From: Russula earlei | Lineage: Eukaryota; Basidiomycota; Agaricomycetes; Russulales; Russulaceae | Length of the DNA stretch: 55,692 bases | Assembly: GCA_025769875.1 (NCBI GenBank) | Contig: JAGFNK010000345.1 | Coordinates: 1 to 55,692 of the forward strand | Direction of reading: 5' to 3' | In this document: positions 51,999-55,692 of the stretch, in pieces | How positions within the stretch are numbered: position 1 is the first letter of the stretch | Layout: each line of letters opens with the position of its first letter | The notes under the pieces: model-generated | Told to the model about the DNA's origin: nothing | Databases searched by the model: none | What the model saw: the letters and a program-made list of their open reading frames with translations, nothing else | Made by a program: the position numbers and the translations under genes

Positions 51999-53141
51999 TG
52001 GGCTCTCCTTGGTACAAGTTAATTTCCAATGGATTATCTGATCCTTGAGTGTTCAATCCTCGGGCACGCACAGAGCGTCCTCCTCGAAAAGCAGTGGAGT
52101 TGTATAGGTGGAAAAGGTTGTCGAATTCTCTTGCTGCTTTGACAAGGGCTGCAAGCGTAGTTGGTGTTGGTGTGATTCCCAGTATTTTCTGATGTAAGGC
52201 CGGGTTGATGTTCTTCCTAAATGCGTACATCTTTGTTCTTTCATCGGTGGTAGCTCGTGATGCGTGGTGCGACCATTTCTGATACCATTCATTAAATGGT
52301 AGTTTCCCTTGATAATAGGTGTGCATGGTATTAGCGGAGGCCAACTCTGCTTCTGCAGGGATAAAATGATCGGCAAAGGCTTTCTTGAAGTCGTCCCATG
52401 ACCCATAGTCTGCTACAGTACGAGCCATTAGCCTTGGTGGTTTGTTCTCTAGCCCACGCTCCGGCGGGTGTTCCTACTTTAAAGTGGGTCAGTGCAGCGG
52501 CAACTTTCTTGCTTTCATCTGTAAAGGAGTCGCCATTGATGTAGTAATAATTGGCCAAAGCTGCCCAAAAGGCTTCTGCGTTATCAGCCTTTCCTGTCAA
52601 AGGGTTCTGGTGCTGTTCCGACAAGGCGTGGATTGCTTGACATGGTGGGATTCTGAGTTGTTGTAGCTGTAACAATAGGTGGGGCTGAACCTTGTAGTTG
52701 GATTCTAGTTGGAGTGAGCGTTCGAGGGACTGCTTGTGGTACGTTGCTAGTTGTATGAGGAGTCGGTTGTTGGGTATTACGCCGAGTAGAAGGTCCTGGA
52801 GTGGTGCTTCGAGTGCTCTGAGCAGTTCCTAGGATAGCGGTAACTTCTTGAGGTGTTCTGGCTGAGAAATCGACTTCTCGATTGTTATAGTAAACCCAAT
52901 GTCTTCTAGAACGGCTCCACTTGACTGGTCTGTCTAGGAAGAGGCCTGTGTAGTTATAGGGGTTGAAGTCTTGAACGTTTTCTGCTCCTGGGGCTGCCGC
53001 TTTAAGTTGTTCGGTGGTAACTTCGTCGTTATCGTCTTCGTATAGCCAAGTAGTCAGAAAGATTTCCGTGGTTGATAATAGGTGTGCCTGCAAATTTTCC
53101 TCGGTAACAGTGATCTTGGGTGTCGTAACTGAGGTTTTCAA
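51874..53141 (-). pseudogene. gypsy-3 gag, frameshifted
   Basis: Three overlapping frames (53141-52584, 52675-52331, 52428-51874) form one gag. Recognisable capsid sequence includes ADNAEAFWAALANYYYING, DFKKAFADHFIPAE and LPFNEWYQKWSHHASRA, and it leads into the nucleocapsid of the next frame. Single-base shifts lie near 52590, 52440 and 51950. Confidence 0.82.
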
Positions 53142-53525
53142 ATAGGAGTGGGATTAGATTTTCTTCTTCGTCAGTGATGTCCCTCCTAGTGCTCATAGAT
53201 CTAGACGACTGTTATAGTCCAATGGCCGTTGTTCCAAGGATATGCAATGGTGTAGGCTGGCTTTAGTCGAATGGTATCAGGTCTTCCTTGATGTTTTCTT
53301 AATTGGATTCAGGGAGTATTCTTCAGTAATGCTGCTTTGTGTTAGAACTACTCGGGTTTTCCACAGATATCCTTCAAATTCTGCTGGAGAGATGGCAAAG
53401 TCACTTATTTCCTTGGTGGGGTGCTTTGTAAACTATAAAGTGTGTCAGTCGTTGATGCCAAGCTTGGGTACAATAATTCTTGAATTCAATTAACTCTCTC
53501 CTTGAACGCGTAGGTAGGTTTAATG
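53142..53525 (-). other. spacer between the upstream ORF and gag of gypsy-3
   Basis: 384 bp without a usable frame in the element's sense. It may be untranslated leader or decayed coding sequence. Confidence 0.4.
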
Positions 53526-54429
53526 CTAAGAAGGATTGTTCTGGTAGGTAGCAGTGTAAATCAGTACTCCTAGATCAGCACTATCAGGGGATTCAACAAG
53601 GGGTGATGCAAAGGGTTGGGTAGGTACAATAGGGGTAGGAATACGATTGGTAAACAAGGGTAAGTAGGCGTCAGGAGGGGTAGGAGGTAATGGTCTTTCA
53701 ACAAGAAATCCTCTTGCGTTGGGAATTGTTTCTCTCTCAGGGGGTCGTTGGGATGATGCGCGTCTCCTGTGTCGAGGAGCCAGATTTATCGAATGGGGAG
53801 GTGGTAATCGCCTGGCGTCCACAAGGTAATTCCGTCAGGAGTAGGAGGTGTGTCTGGTCGAAAGTTGCACATGCAATACTCTGTTTGCAGTTACACCTTG
53901 CTGTCCCATGGATTTGACTCAGTATTTTCTGTGCTGGCAGACCAACGTTCTTGACTAGTTGGGACAGTGGTCTGAATCGGTGTGAGGGGTCGAGGGGCAA
54001 GACTTGAGGCTTCTAGGATTGCTGGGACCGAATAGTACGCAGGAGGAACCAGTATATGAGGCGTCTGGGCTGGTAATTGCCCAAGGTTGATTGTAGTCTG
54101 CGTCGTATAGCCAAGAGTTAGTCTCCCAATCAAAGGTGTTGTGTATTCCAGGTACAACAGCAAGTTGGACGTAAGATTGATTTTCCCTTTGTATTCTGTT
54201 TGAGGCGTAGGTGGTAGAACTGACAGTGAGACGGTAGTAGCTGATGTATGTCCAAGCCAGATAAAACAGGCGATACCCTGTCCTTAAAGAGTGGACAATG
54301 ATGTGATGACGTGGTTGAATGACTCTGGTCCAAAGGTTTAATTCACTGGTGCATAAGGATTGGTAGTCAACTGGTTGTCCTTGGATGTTCTTCGCTTGAG
54401 CAAGGTGCCAATATAATAGTTGTTGTCGT

Positions 54430-54434
54430 GCTGG
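54430..54434. repeat. target-site duplication GCTGG of the solo LTR
   Basis: GCTGG directly precedes the LTR and is repeated at 55266-55270 directly after it. Confidence 0.88.
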
Positions 54435-55265
54435 TGTCAAGACACGTACTGCTGATCACTAAGGACTCAGGAGCAGGTGGGCAAGGGTCGGAACAGATGG
54501 TATGCGGCGAAAGGCGGCGTTGAACAGGAGGACGAGCCAAACGACGAGGAGGTACCAGATAGGGACTGGTAGGTGTTGCAAGAGACAAAGGCGAAGGCTA
54601 GAGGCCAGTGTAGCGAGGGGCTTTAAACAGGCGGTCGTTGAAGGAGTACCTTGAAGACGAGAGTGGACTTTAAACTGAGCAGTCGCAGGGGAGTACCCAG
54701 GAGGATGAGAGTATCACAAATGGACAGTCTGACGACTGCCATGCTTCATTGGGGCTTATATACAGTGTACAGGGTCGATTACAAAGCAACTGGGACTATT
54801 CTAGACTCTTTGGTACCATCCAATAGGACTACAGAGGCATAAACTTGCTTATGCCAAGTTTCAGGCTTACTGAGCGCATTACTGATCATTGTGGAGCGAT
54901 GACATCATTATGATGTCACTGTGGGGCGCTTAGTGAGCTATGAGGTCACTGTGGAGTCGCTCAGTCAGCCATGATGTCATTGGAGCCTTGATGACGTCAG
55001 ATGGTTTATGCAACCAGTTTCTAAGAGTTGTGCCGCTGTTTTCGGGTCCATGGTGGCTGGGTGGCCATGTGGCTGCCACGCGATGATTACCCGATTAGGA
55101 AACCGGTGCCTGGTCGTGTTAGAGTGCTTTTGCAATAGCAATATCTTGTACCACAGGAGGGATAGCCCAGAAAATGGAAGGGAGTCGGGCAATGCCAAAG
55201 TGAGGGAGGTCTTTCTTGAGTAAAATAGGACAATCCTTGGTCAGGACTTGGCCTGGTTCGTAACA
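54435..55265 (-). repeat. solo LTR of the gypsy-3 family
   Basis: 831 bp, the same family as 46891-47718 but with many scattered differences (several percent). Exact TG...CA ends are flanked by the 5-bp repeat GCTGG, which is the mark of an independent insertion that later lost its interior by LTR-LTR recombination. Confidence 0.85.
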
Positions 55266-55480
55266 GCTGGTGGTAGAAGTCGACTAAGGGTTTCAAGGTA
55301 TAGTGCGTGTTCGTCGTGGCTCAAGAGCTGTCCAAAGGCAGACTCAAGGACTCTTTAACGATAAGGTGGGGGAAGTCCTCGTGAGTGGTTCAACTTCTGG
55401 TACGTCGTGTAAGTTAGTTGAAGTGGTGACAGGGAATGCGACAGAGGTCCAAGTTCGATATGATTTATGTTTAAGACGTG

Positions 55481-55692
55481 TCTGGTGATAGCGTCTTCTT
55501 CTCTTCTTCGTCTTCTTCTAAGGCGTATTCTCGAGGCACTTTTTAGTTAAAGCAAAGAAAAAATGTTTATTCGATCTTTATTGAAGCGTTACAAGGGTGG
55601 TTCTTACTTTTTAAGAACCGTGCGCAAGATCTATAGTTTCGAGCTGGTACCTCTCAATTATCTCGAGAGGGTTAAGGGGAATACGAGGCGTA
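55481..55692. other. window end, no recognisable feature
   Basis: AT-rich DNA with TCTTCTTC repeats at 55490-55518. It is probably the leader region of gypsy-3, whose 5' LTR would follow outside the window. Confidence 0.4.

Larger units (their letters stand above)
53526..55480 (-). pseudogene. upstream open region of gypsy-3, interrupted by a solo LTR
   Basis: Overlapping minus frames (54440-53955, 54163-53891, 54000-53737, 53822-53526) appear to be pieces of one protein. One piece contains ARQQLLYWHLAQAKNIQ, RTGYRLFYLAWTYISYYRL and FDWETNSWLYDADY. Another is a Pro/Arg-rich tail. To the right of the solo LTR the frame resumes with FGQLLSHDEHALYLETLSR. I do not recognise a family. Its place upstream of gag in the same orientation suggests an accessory first ORF of this chromovirus group, although a decayed host gene cannot be excluded. 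Confidence 0.5.
46891..55692 (-). mobile_element. Ty3/gypsy chromovirus, 5' end beyond the window (gypsy-3)
   Basis: A minus-strand element with its 3' LTR at 46891-47718, a polypurine tract, and gag, protease, reverse transcriptase, RNase H, integrase and chromodomain up to 53141. A further upstream open region continues towards the window end. The LTR at 54435-55265 is not its partner: it has its own target duplication and several percent divergence, and the upstream frame continues on both sides of it. The true 5' LTR therefore lies to the right of 55692. Confidence 0.85.

Noticed and set aside
46891..55265. One gypsy element bounded by the two 0.83-kb LTRs
   Set aside because: The right LTR has its own GCTGG duplication on both sides, differs by several percent from the left one, and the upstream frame continues beyond it. 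The left LTR lacks a matching duplication at the right end.
1..55692. A biosynthetic cluster or defence system
   Set aside because: The neighbouring genes have unrelated housekeeping or transport roles, and no synthase, terpene cyclase, P450 or NLR-type gene is present.

Overview
The window is chromosomal DNA of a filamentous fungus, almost certainly a basidiomycete of the Agaricomycetes. The reasons are many short introns (mostly 51-69 bp), compact genes, recognisable conserved fungal proteins, and fungal-type Ty3/gypsy chromoviruses and Ty1/copia elements. I cannot name the genus from sequence alone. I saw no rRNA, tRNA or CRISPR.

Layout. (1) 1-8980 is CpG-poor, transposon-derived DNA. It holds a 5.57-kb gypsy chromovirus on the minus strand (2567-8133) with 493/494-bp LTRs and an exact 5-bp target duplication. 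The element is internally deleted and frameshifted, and it carries a self-priming signature: 12 nt next to its 5' LTR are complementary to a site inside the LTR. (2) 9430-17823 is a gene-dense, CpG-rich stretch: an MDR-type oxidoreductase, DPH3, the U5 snRNP protein Dib1/TXNL4A, a PPIH-type cyclophilin and a proline iminopeptidase-like hydrolase. Dib1 and PPIH are divergent, share a 139-bp promoter, and both belong to the spliceosomal tri-snRNP. They have odd introns of their own: three GC-AG introns between them, and a 3-nt exon in the cyclophilin. (3) 19160-29046 is a tandem array of three APC-superfamily (GABA/amino-acid permease-like) transporter genes. The first has a one-base frameshift and the other two look intact. 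A duplicated promoter plus first-exon relic lies before the third. (4) 29047-32666 has no gene I can name, but it contains a TATA box followed by three intron-like segments.

(5) 32667-34129 is a multi-spanning membrane protein gene of unknown function. Its 3' end has been cut off by a very young copia element (34092-39272, LTRs identical by eye, TSD TATAC). The last 11 codons and the stop now come from the LTR, and the original 3' end lies at 39278-39357. (6) A second copia element (40240-45829, TSD TCAAC) sits inside a degenerate pogo-like transposase gene. That gene in turn runs in frame into a fragment of a gypsy integrase. (7) From 46891 to the window end lies a third gypsy-type chromovirus (minus strand). 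Its gag-pol is nearly complete but broken by single-base indels. A solo LTR of the same family (54435-55265, TSD GCTGG) is inserted in its upstream part.

All gene models were built by hand from splice consensus and protein-family conservation. Exon coordinates are exact where given and the summed coding lengths are divisible by three, but no transcript evidence was available.
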